Source: Bacteroidales bacterium
GTDB taxonomy: Bacteria; Bacteroidota; Bacteroidia; Bacteroidales; UBA932
Length of the DNA: 64,000 nucleotides
NCBI GenBank assembly: GCA_017550655.1
Contig: JAFZOK010000024.1
Coordinates: 372,001-436,000, forward strand
Direction: 5' to 3'
Part shown: piece after piece, positions 1-8,369 of the stretch
Layout: the number at the start of each line of letters is the position of its first letter
Numbering within the stretch: position 1 is the first letter of the stretch
Made by a program: the position numbers and the translations under genes
Notes under the pieces: model-generated
Databases searched by the model: none
Told to the model about the DNA's origin: nothing
The model's input: the letters and a program-made list of their open reading frames with translations, nothing else

Positions 1-549
1 AATGATATTACCGTAATACGCGAATTAAAAGACGTAGAAGACGTACTTCAGGATTATGAACCACATAATGATACGGTAGGCAATCATACAAGAAGTGTAG
101 TTGCGGAGATGAAGGAACAAGACTACTATAAAAATGCTTCTGATGAGAAGAAAAACATTCTTCTGTTATCAGCATATCTCCATGATATAGGGAAAGGCCC
201 TAAGAATAAATGGAAAGATGGAATAATGAAAGGAGCATATCCCGATCATCCAGCTGATGCAGTGCCAATGCTTCTGCGTATCCTAATTGAGGAAATAGAA
301 ACTGTATCGGATGAGGAGATCCGCCAAGTGTGTATGCTTGTTGTATATCACGATATTATAGGGGACTGCATGGAAAAGGGCAGAGAAAAGCAACAAGTAG
401 CTGATGTTATTGAGAGTGAAGAAGATTTAGATATGCTTTTTGCAATTTCTTGTGCTGACGCAAAGGCTGTGACAGGAGTCTGGGGATTAGGAATCTTTGG
501 CAGGAAGAAATCGTTTAAAGAAGCAATCATGAAAATGAAACAATCATAG
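1..549 (+). CDS. HD-domain phosphohydrolase-like protein, 5' partial
   Basis: The reading frame is open from the first base of the window, so the gene starts upstream; the first internal ATG is at 109. The visible 182 residues contain an HD-domain pattern: a first histidine in N-H-T-R-S-V (about bases 85-102) and the metal-binding pair in Y-L-H-D-I-G-K-G (about 175-198), followed by a second His-Asp in the Y-H-D-I-I-G region near residue 117. HD proteins usually hydrolyse nucleotides or phosphoesters. It ends 2 bases before the DarT start, so it is probably the first gene of the DarTG operon. Its substrate is unknown. A role in nucleotide turnover linked to ADP-ribosylation of DNA is inference from position only. 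Confidence 0.75.
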   Translation, partial: NDITVIRELKDVEDVLQDYEPHNDTVGNHTRSVVAEMKEQDYYKNASDEKKNILLLSAYLHDIGKGPKNKWKDGIMKGAYPDHPADAVPMLLRILIEEIETVSDEEIRQVCMLVVYHDIIGDCMEKGREKQQVADVIESEEDLDMLFAISCADAKAVTGVWGLGIFGRKKSFKEAIMKMKQS

Positions 550-551
550 AG

Positions 552-1169
552 ATGGAGAAGGTGCTAAAATATGCTTTCCGTATAACCCATATTGACAATA
601 TTCCGCATATTCTCAAGAATGGGTTGGTTAAAGCAGATTCCCCTCTGCATGACGAGAATTATGTGCCTATAGGTGATCCACAGATTATTGGATTGCGAGG
701 TGATATAGAAGTTAAGGGATACCGGATTGGAGATTATATCCCATTCTATTTAGGCCCTCGTTCACCTATGCTATATGTAATTCAACATGGTTATAATGGG
801 GTGCAACGGGTGGAACCGGAAAAGATAGTCTATTGTGTTATCAGGCTTGATGACTTGATTAATAACAATATTGATTGTATCTTTACAGATGGTCATGCGG
901 TGAGTTTCTTAACATCGTTTTATTCCAGAGACAAATTGAGCTCAATAAACGAAATAGTTAAGTTTGATGATGTGTATTCATCACAATGGAATTCAGAAGA
1001 AGACTTGGACTTGAAACGTCGCAAAGAGGCTGAGTTATTGATTAAAAACGATTTACCTGTACAATTTTTGAGAGGTTTTGTCGTTTATAATAATAAAGCA
1101 AAGGATTTTTTGATAGAGAAAGGTGTCGCTGATAATATGATAGCCGTGATGCCTAGCTATTATTTTTAG
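552..1169 (+). CDS. darT: DarT DNA ADP-ribosyltransferase toxin (DUF4433)
   Basis: A 205-residue protein with the DarT/DUF4433 layout. The N-terminal segment Y-A-F-R-I-T-H-I-D-N-I and the I-L-K-N-G-L turn are typical of the NAD-binding part. P-F-Y-L-G-P-R-S-P-M-L-Y is the conserved block that follows. The segment R-R-K-E-A-E-L-L (residues 156-163) contains the glutamate at the position of the DarT catalytic residue, probably E161. Known DarT enzymes ADP-ribosylate single-stranded DNA and are held in check by DarG, which follows after 6-12 bases. Some characterised DarTG systems abort phage infection. The order toxin then antitoxin, with the antitoxin immediately downstream, is the usual one. 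Confidence 0.9.
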   Translation: MEKVLKYAFRITHIDNIPHILKNGLVKADSPLHDENYVPIGDPQIIGLRGDIEVKGYRIGDYIPFYLGPRSPMLYVIQHGYNGVQRVEPEKIVYCVIRLDDLINNNIDCIFTDGHAVSFLTSFYSRDKLSSINEIVKFDDVYSSQWNSEEDLDLKRRKEAELLIKNDLPVQFLRGFVVYNNKAKDFLIEKGVADNMIAVMPSYYF

Positions 1170-1181
1170 GAGGGTGTGAAT

Positions 1182-2246
1182 ATGATACATTATGTGAAAG
1201 GTAACTTATTAGAAAGTTCTGCGGAAGCATTGGTTAATACTGTTAATACCGTAGGCGTGATGGGTAAGGGAATAGCACTTCAATTTAAGGAGTCTTTCCC
1301 CGAGAATTACCGCGTGTATAAAAATGCTTGTCAGAAGAAGGAATTCCATATTGGTGATATTCTTATCGTTGAGGATTCAAACCTTGTGACGGGACGTAAG
1401 TTAATAGTTAATTTCCCGACGAAGACTCATTGGAAAATGCCCTCTGACTACTCATATATCCAACAAGGTCTTGTGACATTACGTAAGGAAATAGAAACAC
1501 GTCATATCCGCTCCATTGCTATTCCTCCGCTCGGTTCGCATAATGGTGGCCTTGATTGGCTTGTGGTAAAACACATGATAGAAGAGGCTTTAGCTGGACT
1601 GGACTCTGAGATTATGCTATATGAGCCATCTGATGTTATCATTGAGAGATTAAAGACCGAAAGGGTGAAACTAACACCGGCTCGCGCTATGCTGCTTTCT
1701 ATGTTTGGTGATATGAACAAAAATGGAGAGTTTGCGTCTGTATTTGCTGCGGAAAAGGTGATTTATTTTATGCAGCGCTTTGGTGCGAAGGATTTGTTTA
1801 AAATAGATTTCAAACCTTATTATTACGGCCCTTATTCGGGTGGTAAGGTGGCTCATGTGCTTTACCATATGAATGGTAGTTATATAAAGGGAATGGGTGG
1901 TATGGAGAACCGTCCGTTTGATTATATATGGTTGATAGATGGTGCAGAACAGGAGGCAAACAATTATATTGATAGATGTATGAACAACAGCTTACGCGAG
2001 ATTTGCGAAAAGACAAAACAATTCTTGCGAGGCTATTATTCAAACTATTCTTTGGAATTATTGGCTTCCGTAGATTATCTTTTGGAAAATGCCCCTATGT
2101 TGCAGAGTTGGAGAACTAAAGATATGGGGTATGTCCTGGATATTTTGGAACAGGAGATACAAGGGTGGAGTAAACGTAAGAAACAAATGTTTAAAGTTGC
2201 TTTGCTATCGGATGCCGTTAATTATCTGCGGAATATTATTTTTTAG
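1182..2246 (+). CDS. darG: DarG macrodomain antitoxin
   Basis: The N-terminal 150 residues form a macrodomain: M-I-H-Y-V-K-G-N-L-L, then A-L-V-N-T-V-N-T-V-G-V-M-G-K-G, and I-P-P-L-G-S-H-N-G-G-L-D-W. These are the ADP-ribose binding loops of DarG, which removes ADP-ribose from DNA. The remaining 200 residues are the DarG C-terminal region, which in studied systems binds and blocks DarT. A GTG at 1176 is in frame, but ATG at 1182 is preferred because AGGAGG (1169-1174) sits 7 bases before it, overlapping the DarT stop. The good ribosome site could favour antitoxin output over toxin output. Confidence 0.9.
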   Translation: MIHYVKGNLLESSAEALVNTVNTVGVMGKGIALQFKESFPENYRVYKNACQKKEFHIGDILIVEDSNLVTGRKLIVNFPTKTHWKMPSDYSYIQQGLVTLRKEIETRHIRSIAIPPLGSHNGGLDWLVVKHMIEEALAGLDSEIMLYEPSDVIIERLKTERVKLTPARAMLLSMFGDMNKNGEFASVFAAEKVIYFMQRFGAKDLFKIDFKPYYYGPYSGGKVAHVLYHMNGSYIKGMGGMENRPFDYIWLIDGAEQEANNYIDRCMNNSLREICEKTKQFLRGYYSNYSLELLASVDYLLENAPMLQSWRTKDMGYVLDILEQEIQGWSKRKKQMFKVALLSDAVNYLRNIIF

Positions 2247-2293
2247 AAGATAAAGATGTTGCAATAACTGGAACCGTATTCAAGAGGAAATAT

Positions 2294-3667
2294 ATGGATG
2301 ATTCGAATTATTTAGTCAGGCCACGACTTAATGACTATTACGGAATATTCTTAAATCAAGCTAAGGTGGATTTTGCAATACCTTACCTTGATGAGGATAT
2401 TCCCTTGTACGTAGACCCATTTAGGCTGTGGCAATCACCATCTTATCAAGATAACGGACTACATATTCTTTTTCAAAATGCATTCAATTGCTTGGGAAAG
2501 ATGTATTTAGAAGGACAACAAACAAAGGCAGTGGAACTATTGAAGAGAATATCAGAATGTAATGAGGTAGGACTTGGCAATTCAAAGAGTCGTAATGGTA
2601 GGAAGATTGGAGATGGATTAGCTATTGACATTCTTCGTTTGTATGAGATAATTCCATCGATTAACAAATATGGATTAAATCATCCCGAAGTAATTCAAAT
2701 GCTTGTTAATGGTATTTCAAAGGATCGTATCAGCGATATTTCGACAAATATGCTTGGTTCTTTCCTGATAGATTATACTATGCAGGAGTGCCAAAAGTAT
2801 GGAATACCTACTGAGAGATGTGATATTGAATATTTGGACGTTAAAAGCATGAGTATGAGGAAAGATAATTGTGAACTTCCCATTAATCCACAAACGAAAC
2901 AGGTATTGTGGTTGGTACCAAAGCGTTGGTTAAGAAAAACGATGTGGCTTAACGACGATGATTATTTGAATCATTTTCTAGTGAACCGCATTGAATCCCT
3001 GGGAAGGGGAGAAATAGACATTGTGACCTTTAATAGACAAAACTATAGTATGGTAACTGAATATATCAGCGCTAAGGAAAAAACTGCTGTTGACTGCAAG
3101 AATGATCCATTGTTTGGGCAAATACCTGTTTTGTCAGCAAAGAGAAAGTTGTCCACCATCAAAAAGTTACCCACAGGAAAGGAGGACAATGCAGACAAGA
3201 AATATGAAGCAGAATTATGTCCGTTGTTAGCATCCATACTCTATCCGCATTTGGATTTTGCACAACCTCAAAGTCGGACGGAAAGCGGGACTCAGATAAG
3301 GGATTTAGTGTTTTACAACAACACTTCATACGAATTTCTGAATGATATGAAAGAGAAGTTTGGTTCACGACAACTTGTGGTGGAACTAAAGAATGTAGAC
3401 GAAGTGACCAAAGAGCATATTAATCAGTTGAACAGATATTTGAATCCTGTGTTTGGTTCGTTTGGCATTATTTTGACTAGGAACAAGCCTAAGAGAAGTG
3501 TGATGCAACACACTATAGATTTATGGTCTGGCCAAAGAAAATGTATCCTTATTATGGATGACAGTGATTTGGAACTTATGGTGAACGTATATGAAAGTAA
3601 ACAACGTGATCCCATAGAAGTGATAAAAATGAAATACGTTGATTTTACCAGGAAATGTCCAGCATAA
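2294..3667 (+). CDS. PD-(D/E)XK nuclease-like protein
   Basis: A 457-residue protein without a family name I can give. The C-terminal third looks like a PD-(D/E)XK nuclease core. There is an acidic residue in the helix Y-E-A-E-L-C-P-L-L (about 304-312), then aspartate in I-R-D-L-V-F (D337), then L-V-V-E-L-K-N (E364, K366), followed by a helix with I-N-Q-L-N-R-Y-L. The N-terminal 270 residues are a separate conserved-looking region beginning with D-Y-Y-G-I-F and containing V-D-P-F-R-L-W. It lies 47 bases after darG and overlaps the next gene by 13 bases, so co-transcription is likely. A DNA-cleaving role in a defence island is inferred from the motif and neighbours. Confidence 0.65.
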   Translation: MDDSNYLVRPRLNDYYGIFLNQAKVDFAIPYLDEDIPLYVDPFRLWQSPSYQDNGLHILFQNAFNCLGKMYLEGQQTKAVELLKRISECNEVGLGNSKSRNGRKIGDGLAIDILRLYEIIPSINKYGLNHPEVIQMLVNGISKDRISDISTNMLGSFLIDYTMQECQKYGIPTERCDIEYLDVKSMSMRKDNCELPINPQTKQVLWLVPKRWLRKTMWLNDDDYLNHFLVNRIESLGRGEIDIVTFNRQNYSMVTEYISAKEKTAVDCKNDPLFGQIPVLSAKRKLSTIKKLPTGKEDNADKKYEAELCPLLASILYPHLDFAQPQSRTESGTQIRDLVFYNNTSYEFLNDMKEKFGSRQLVVELKNVDEVTKEHINQLNRYLNPVFGSFGIILTRNKPKRSVMQHTIDLWSGQRKCILIMDDSDLELMVNVYESKQRDPIEVIKMKYVDFTRKCPA

Positions 3668-4041
3668 ATAAATATAAATTAGATATGATAAAAGCAGACG
3701 TTGAATTATATGACAAACTACATGGTCAGTTAATGACAATGAAAACTCAGTTTGATGCTCTTTCAAAGAAAACCCCCAATGATGTGGTAAATGAGTTTAA
3801 GATAGGACTGGTTAATAAATTGTTGGTTGATATCAATGAGCTGATAGGTGATTATAAACCTTTTCCAAACTTTGAACAGTTTGAGAACAGTCCAAGGGTT
3901 TTCAATAGTGATGTGCTCTTGATTTTGGCACATTACCTCACTGCGATGAGCCGATTTAAGGTTGCAAATACTACAGTAGAGAAAAGCCCAATAAATACGG
4001 ATTGGATGGATACAATAGAAACTTGGAATACAGAAGATTAA
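3655..4041 (+). CDS. Small helical protein, first of a tandem paralogous pair
   Basis: A 128-residue soluble, lysine-rich, mainly helical protein of unknown family. Its ATG lies inside the end of the nuclease-like gene (13-base overlap), which suggests translational coupling. It is a diverged paralog of the next gene. Shared features include the spacing of D-V-x-x-x-x-x-L-Y near the N-terminus, a F-S/A-K-K-x-P-x-x-x-x-N-E block, and a late N-S-D-V-(L/V)-L-x-x-x-x-Y segment. No catalytic motif was seen. It may be an accessory or regulatory subunit of the nuclease-like protein, but that is only inference from position. Confidence 0.7.
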   Translation: MSSINKYKLDMIKADVELYDKLHGQLMTMKTQFDALSKKTPNDVVNEFKIGLVNKLLVDINELIGDYKPFPNFEQFENSPRVFNSDVLLILAHYLTAMSRFKVANTTVEKSPINTDWMDTIETWNTED

Positions 4042-4046
4042 AGGAT

Positions 4047-4457
4047 ATGGCAAAGAAAAGTAGTATAGAAGAATATCTGCCGTCAAAGGCTGATGTGATG
4101 AATTTTATTATGTTGTATGACTTTTTGGAGTCTGCATACATAGAGATGAAAGACTTTTCAAAAAAGAATCCTGATGCAGCACTGAATGAGAGAAAGGTTA
4201 AGAGCCTGAATAGGATTCTTAAAGACATTAAGAATATCCTACAAAACGAACCTACAGCATCGTATATGGATATTTTAGATGAAGAGATGCTTCCTTCGAA
4301 TAGTGACGTTGTGCTCACAATGAGCCAGTATCGCTCTGCTTTAGAAAATTACAGGAAGAAGTATCGTAGATATTATAATTATGATAATTTCTGGCACACA
4401 ACGGATGGTGAAATAAAAGCAAAAGATTTGGAAGGAGATAGACCCCAATGGAGGTGA
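4047..4457 (+). CDS. Small helical protein, second of a tandem paralogous pair
   Basis: The ATG at 4047 starts 5 bases after the stop of the previous gene. The in-frame start at 4002 would lie inside that gene and is less likely. The product is about 136 residues, helical and charged, with K-D-F-S-K-K-N-P-D-A-A-L-N-E-R aligning to L-S-K-K-T-P-N-D-V-V-N-E-F of its paralog, and S-N-S-D-V-V-L-T-M aligning to F-N-S-D-V-L-L-I-L. The function is unknown. The pair suggests an older tandem duplication or two subunits of a hetero-oligomer. Confidence 0.7.
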   Translation: MAKKSSIEEYLPSKADVMNFIMLYDFLESAYIEMKDFSKKNPDAALNERKVKSLNRILKDIKNILQNEPTASYMDILDEEMLPSNSDVVLTMSQYRSALENYRKKYRRYYNYDNFWHTTDGEIKAKDLEGDRPQWR

Positions 4458-4488
4458 TGATGACAGATAGTATGTAAAACGAGAAATC

Positions 4489-4653
4489 ATGGAACAGAAA
4501 TTCAATAATAACCGCTTGGATTTGCAGATACTTCGGGAGTTCTGCGAGCGAGAGGGTGAAAAGATTGCTTACCGCAAGGGTGACCAACTGGAACGCGAGG
4601 GTGACCCTGCACGGTGGTTTGCCTTCGTCACTGAAGGATGTTTCAAATGCTAA
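4489..4653 (+). pseudogene. Truncated Crp/Fnr-family regulator fragment
   Basis: An ATG-started frame of 54 codons reads like the first part of a Crp/Fnr cyclic-nucleotide-binding domain: L-R-E-F-C-E-R-E-G-E-K-I-A-Y-R-K-G-D, then E-R-E-G-D-P-A-R-W-F-A-F-V-T-E-G-C-F-K, then a stop. A complete regulator would need about 150-170 more residues including a helix-turn-helix. None follows in any frame, because the next sequence encodes an unrelated AT-rich protein. This is a gene remnant at a recombination boundary. It is more GC-rich than what follows. Confidence 0.7.
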
Positions 4654-5615
4654 AAATTTTGTGGTTGAAAACTTGAATGGTGAAATTAGGGAAACTGTTT
4701 TTGATCTCTTGGATGATTTGTTTGATGGTATTTCTATAGATTATTTTGAGGACCTAGATAAAAAGCGAATTATTACAGAGGAGTATTTCCCTAAGTATTT
4801 CTCTTCAAAGGTTCCATCAGATATTATTCCAGATAGATTCGTTGCTTTATTGAAGGATGCGGTGGAAAAAGATTTGATAGATACTGTCGTAGAAACAATA
4901 AATCTTTGGATTACAAAATACCCAGTGTAAGAAGTTAGGCGTTCATTAATTTCTCTTATAAGATTGTTCCCTTATGGAGGTGATAGATGTAAAGCTGCTT
5001 CAGTTGTGGCAAAATCTCTGTCAATTAGCGATTTAGCCAAAGATTATCCTTATGGTTTTGGGAAAGATGATTTCGCTGCTTATTTAGCGAATGGTGTAAT
5101 AGATCGTTATATGTTTGTTTATTCAGATAATTCCTCTGAACGTCGTATCTGGGATTCGGTTTTAATGGATGATTTATTGACGTTTATATATAATAATTCT
5201 GAATTGAATTTTTGTTTGAATCTACTCGGATTTTCATCGGTCTTTTTAAAGGGAGATAGTTACGATGGGAGGCGGGTTTTGACTATATTAATAAATCGTT
5301 TTCGGGAATTGCAACTCGAGGAACATTTACTTTATAGCAAGCTTATGTTGAATACGGTATATGAATATTGGAATTGGGCAGATAATGATTCCTTTAATGA
5401 ATTTGCAAACATTTTTTTCCAATCCTGAAACTCCTTACCTATTGTTCTTTGACAGATTAATTGATGGGCATAGTGATGATTGTAGAAATTTTGTAAAGAT
5501 TTTTTCAGAGCAGATTCCTTTAATAAATAATCGCATTAACAATGATCCTGAAGCAGAAAAACATGATTCTGTTAAGATCTACTTGTCAAAATATCAACAA
5601 TACCTTTCCCAATAA
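4654..5615 (+). pseudogene. Decayed gene of unknown family, in-frame stop plus frameshift
   Basis: Three open segments read as one broken protein. The first runs from about 4640 to a TAA at 4928-4930. The same frame then continues without a gap through 5428 (L-S-I-S-D-L-A-K-D-Y-P-Y-G-F-G-K-D-D). The frame then changes at a run of seven T around 5411-5417 and continues as P-E-T-P-Y-L-L-F-F-D-R-L-I-D-G to a stop at 5613-5615. The protein is helical and acidic with no recognised motif. Its 5' end is lost at the junction with the Crp fragment. Bases 5616-5695 hold nothing recognisable. Confidence 0.55.
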
Positions 5616-5695
5616 TGATTGGCGTTTTCCAGCTGTGTCTTATTCTGAATAACTTTCAAATTTGTTAGATTGTGGAGAATTAATGCAAAAAATTT

Positions 5696-5827
5696 ATGAA
5701 GATTGACAAAGAGTTACTGGATAAACTAACGGAACAGGCAAAGGCATCGCAGAGGCTGAGGATGAATTATGACCTGAGGAATAGTGCGGAAGATAAATCG
5801 CAGAGGATGCTGAATGTGAAGTGGTAA
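5696..5827 (+). pseudogene. WbuC-like cupin fragment 1
   Basis: A 43-codon frame (M-K-I-D-K-E-L-L-D-K-L-T-E-Q-A-K-A-S...) matches the first third of the intact WbuC-like gene at 7242 almost word for word, up to Q-R-M-L-N. It then ends after V-K-W, where the intact gene continues into the cupin barrel. It therefore lacks the metal-binding part and is a remnant. It lies directly before the first full DegT-family gene. Bases 5828-5873 are a short leader. Confidence 0.75.
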
Positions 5828-5873
5828 CTGAAAAAGTTGTCGTTGAATATATTATTGTTGAGATAATTATCGC

Positions 5874-7178
5874 ATGAATAAAAGGATTTATCTGTGTCTT
5901 GCTCACATGAGCGAGGCGAATTTGGAACAGAAGTACATTAAAGAGGCTTTTGACACCAATTGGGTGGTGCCGCTGGGGCCGAATGTGAACGGTTTTGAGG
6001 CGGATCTGAAGAAGTTTGTGGATTCGCTCCCGGAGGGCAAAAGCCTGGAACCGGGTCACGAGGTGGTGGCTCTTTCTGCTGGAACGGCTGCGGTGCATCT
6101 GGCACTGCTGGCTTGTGGGGTTGGGCCTGGGGATGAGGTGCTGGTGCAGAGCTTTACTTTCTGTGCTTCTAGTCATCCGATTACATATCTGGGAGCTAAG
6201 CCGGTGTTTGTTGATTCTGAGGTGGATAGCTGGAATATGGATCCGGAGCTGCTGGAGAAAGCGATTCTGTCCAGGATTGAGGCTACGGGACGGAAGCCGA
6301 AGGCTATTGTGCCGGTGGCTTTGTACGGCATGCCATATGATGTGGAGAAGATCATGGCAATCGCTGAGAAATATGAAATTCCGGTGGTGGAGGATGCTGC
6401 AGAGGGGTTTGGTTCTAGGTATGATGGCAGGGTGCTTGGTACGTTTGGTAAGTACGGAGTGCTGAGTTTCAACGGTAATAAGATGATTACGACCTCCGGT
6501 GGCGGGGCTCTTATTACGGCCAATGCGGATGAGTGGAGGGAGATAATGATGTATGCAACACAGTACAGGGAGAGTTATCCGTATTATCAGCACGAGAAGA
6601 TCGGCTACAACTACCGAATGAGTAACATCTGTGCGGGAATCGGCAGGGGACAGATGACTGTCGCCGATGAGCATATTGCTCATCATAAGCACGTTAAGGA
6701 GCTCTACAAGGAGCTTTTTGCTTCTGTGCCTGGTATTGAGGTGCATGACAATCCTTCTCCGCGATACGATAGCAATTTCTGGCTGAATACCATTACGATA
6801 GATCCGTCGCTGAGAATTAAGGGGCAGGAAAATGCCTACAAGACTGTAGTGAAGGGGGCTGTTGGTGGTGCTGCAGGTGTGGTGCATGCATCGGAGAGTG
6901 CCCATACAGACTGCGAGCCGAATGCAAACGTGGAGGCTCTGCGCGTGGTGCTGGACGAGGCTGGTATTGAGGCCCGTCCGCTCTGGAAGCCAATGCACAA
7001 GCAGCCGGTGTATAAGGGATGTGCGGCATATCTGAGGCCGTGCAAGCTATTTGGAACTGAGGAAGCTTCCGTTTCAGAGGCGCTGTTCAAGGTGGGTATG
7101 TGTTTGCCTTCCGGGCCTTATGTTACGGACGAAGACGTCAAATATATCGTTGAGACAATAAAGGGAGCTATTCAATAG
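5874..7178 (+). CDS. DegT/DnrJ/EryC1/StrS-family PLP aminotransferase, copy 1
   Basis: A 434-residue nucleotide-sugar aminotransferase, a fold-type I pyridoxal-phosphate enzyme acting in surface-sugar synthesis. The substrate-binding start is followed by A-G-T-A-A-V-H-L-A-L (residues 69-78), the cofactor aspartate in V-V-E-D-A-A-E (D174), and the Schiff-base lysine in S-F-N-G-N-K-M-I (K203). The family glycines S-G-G-G-A-L follow. About 80 percent of residues appear shared with copy 2 at 26585. It is longer than typical 360-390 residue members, owing to an extended C-terminal half. It may supply the 3-amino group in a UDP-diacetamido-sugar pathway (WbpE-like step), but the exact sugar cannot be told. 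A terminator overlaps its stop codon. Confidence 0.9.
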   Translation: MNKRIYLCLAHMSEANLEQKYIKEAFDTNWVVPLGPNVNGFEADLKKFVDSLPEGKSLEPGHEVVALSAGTAAVHLALLACGVGPGDEVLVQSFTFCASSHPITYLGAKPVFVDSEVDSWNMDPELLEKAILSRIEATGRKPKAIVPVALYGMPYDVEKIMAIAEKYEIPVVEDAAEGFGSRYDGRVLGTFGKYGVLSFNGNKMITTSGGGALITANADEWREIMMYATQYRESYPYYQHEKIGYNYRMSNICAGIGRGQMTVADEHIAHHKHVKELYKELFASVPGIEVHDNPSPRYDSNFWLNTITIDPSLRIKGQENAYKTVVKGAVGGAAGVVHASESAHTDCEPNANVEALRVVLDEAGIEARPLWKPMHKQPVYKGCAAYLRPCKLFGTEEASVSEALFKVGMCLPSGPYVTDEDVKYIVETIKGAIQ

Positions 7179-7187
7179 CTCCTTTTT
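7164..7187 (+). terminator. Rho-independent terminator overlapping the aminotransferase stop
   Basis: GGAGCTATT (7164-7172) and AATAGCTCC (7174-7182) form a perfect 9-bp inverted repeat around one base, effectively a stem with a tight loop, followed by TTTTTG. The stop codon lies inside the stem. The equivalent position after copy 2 (about 27886-27907) has a decayed stem but keeps the T run. Confidence 0.65.
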
Positions 7188-7241
7188 GTATGAAATGAAG
7201 CATCATAGATCGGTCTCTTTTAATCGCTGAGGGAAGAGATA

Positions 7242-7625
7242 ATGATAATCGATAAAGAGTTACTCGATAAACTGACGGAACAGGCAAAGGCGTCGCCGAG
7301 GCTAAGGATGAACTATGACCTGAGAAATAGTGCGGAAGATGGGTCGCAGAGGATGCTGAATGCTATTGAGCCGGGGACGGTGATGCCGGTGCATAGGCAT
7401 TTGAAGTCTAGCGAGACGGTGGTTTGTGTTAGGGGGCATTTTGAGGAGTATTTTTATGATGAGAACGGGGTGCTGACGGATATTGTTGATATGGTGCCGG
7501 GTGGGGTTGTTCTGAATGTTCCTATAGGGGGGTGGCATAGTTTGAGGTCTTTGGAGAGCGGGACGGTGTTGCTGGAGTGCAAGGATGGTAAGTGGGAGCC
7601 GCTGGGAGAGGAGGAGAAGAGGTAG
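7242..7625 (+). CDS. WbuC-like cupin-fold metalloprotein
   Basis: A 127-residue single-domain cupin of the WbuC family, often found beside O-antigen or capsule genes; its reaction is not established. The cupin motif 1 is visible as T-V-M-P-V-H-R-H-x-x-S-S-E-T-V-V-C-V-R-G-H (about residues 45-65), giving metal-binding histidines and a glutamate. G-G-W-H-S-L near residue 100 is motif 2. The end W-E-P-L-G-E is complete. The leader (about 7195-7241), including ATCGCTGAG, is also found after aminotransferase copy 2. This is the only intact one of the cupin copies in the window. Confidence 0.85.
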   Translation: MIIDKELLDKLTEQAKASPRLRMNYDLRNSAEDGSQRMLNAIEPGTVMPVHRHLKSSETVVCVRGHFEEYFYDENGVLTDIVDMVPGGVVLNVPIGGWHSLRSLESGTVLLECKDGKWEPLGEEEKR

Positions 7626-7670
7626 GTTTAATTAATTGCGAGTTTGTTATAGAGACTAAATAATAGCTTT

Positions 7671-8317
7671 ATGAATCAGAAATATGTTGCTCCTACCCTA
7701 AGTCTAAAGTCTTTTACATGTCCGCATTGTCACACTTTGTCATTAATGCAGTACGACAGCCATCGTTTTATTGCCGACGTAAAAACAGGTGCACGTGGAG
7801 TAAAGTCCATTTCAAATAATGTCTTTATTGTTAGATGTGAAAATTGCGGAAAGAAAATCATATGGATTGACAATAATTATGTTTACCCAGATATTGTAGC
7901 AGAAGAAGCTAATCCTGATATGCCGAAAAGTGTAAAACAATTATTTGATGAAGCAGGATTAATCTACAACAAATCTCGAGAGCTGCTTGTGCTTTATTGC
8001 GTTTGGCAATAGACAGATTGTGTAACGAGTTAGGGGAAACGGATAGAGATATAAATAAGAATATAGGTGCTCTTGTAAAGAAAGGATTGCCTAAATCCGT
8101 TCAAAAGGCATTGGATGTAGTAAGAGTGGTTGGTAACAAGGCTGTTCATCCAGGAGTGATTTCATTTGATGTTGATGACAAAAACACAGCTATAATGCTT
8201 ATGCTTCTCTTGAATATTATTACCGAGCGAATGATAACGGAGCCTAAGGAAATCAACTCTTTATATGAAAGTTTGCCAGAGTCGGTAAAAGAATCTATTT
8301 CGAATAGGGATAAATAA
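7671..8317 (+). pseudogene. DUF4145-type protein broken by a 1-base frameshift
   Basis: Two overlapping frames make one protein. The first (7671-8012) has a zinc-ribbon (C-P-H-C near residue 17 and C-E-N-C-G-K near residue 62) and reads into P-K-S-V-K-Q-L-F-D-E-A-G-L-I-Y-N-K-S. After about 7976 the expected continuation R-A-A-C-A-L-L-R-L-A-I-D-R-L-C-N-E-L-G is found only in the other frame, which runs to 8317 with A-L-D-V-V-R-V-V-G-N-K-A-V-H-P-G. That is the usual DUF4145 ending. Loss of one base near T-C-T-C-G-A-G explains the break. DUF4145 domains are common in restriction and defence contexts. A sequencing error or programmed shift cannot be excluded. Confidence 0.75.
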
Positions 8318-8369
8318 AAGAAAGCGGATAGCAGTAAGGTAAGTTATTGAAAAGGCTAAATGTTGAACT

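Noticed and set aside
5694-6998. 434-codon minus-strand open frame
   Set aside because: It is the antisense of aminotransferase copy 1; its product is rich in His, Arg and Ser with no motif, as expected for a shadow of GC-rich coding sequence.
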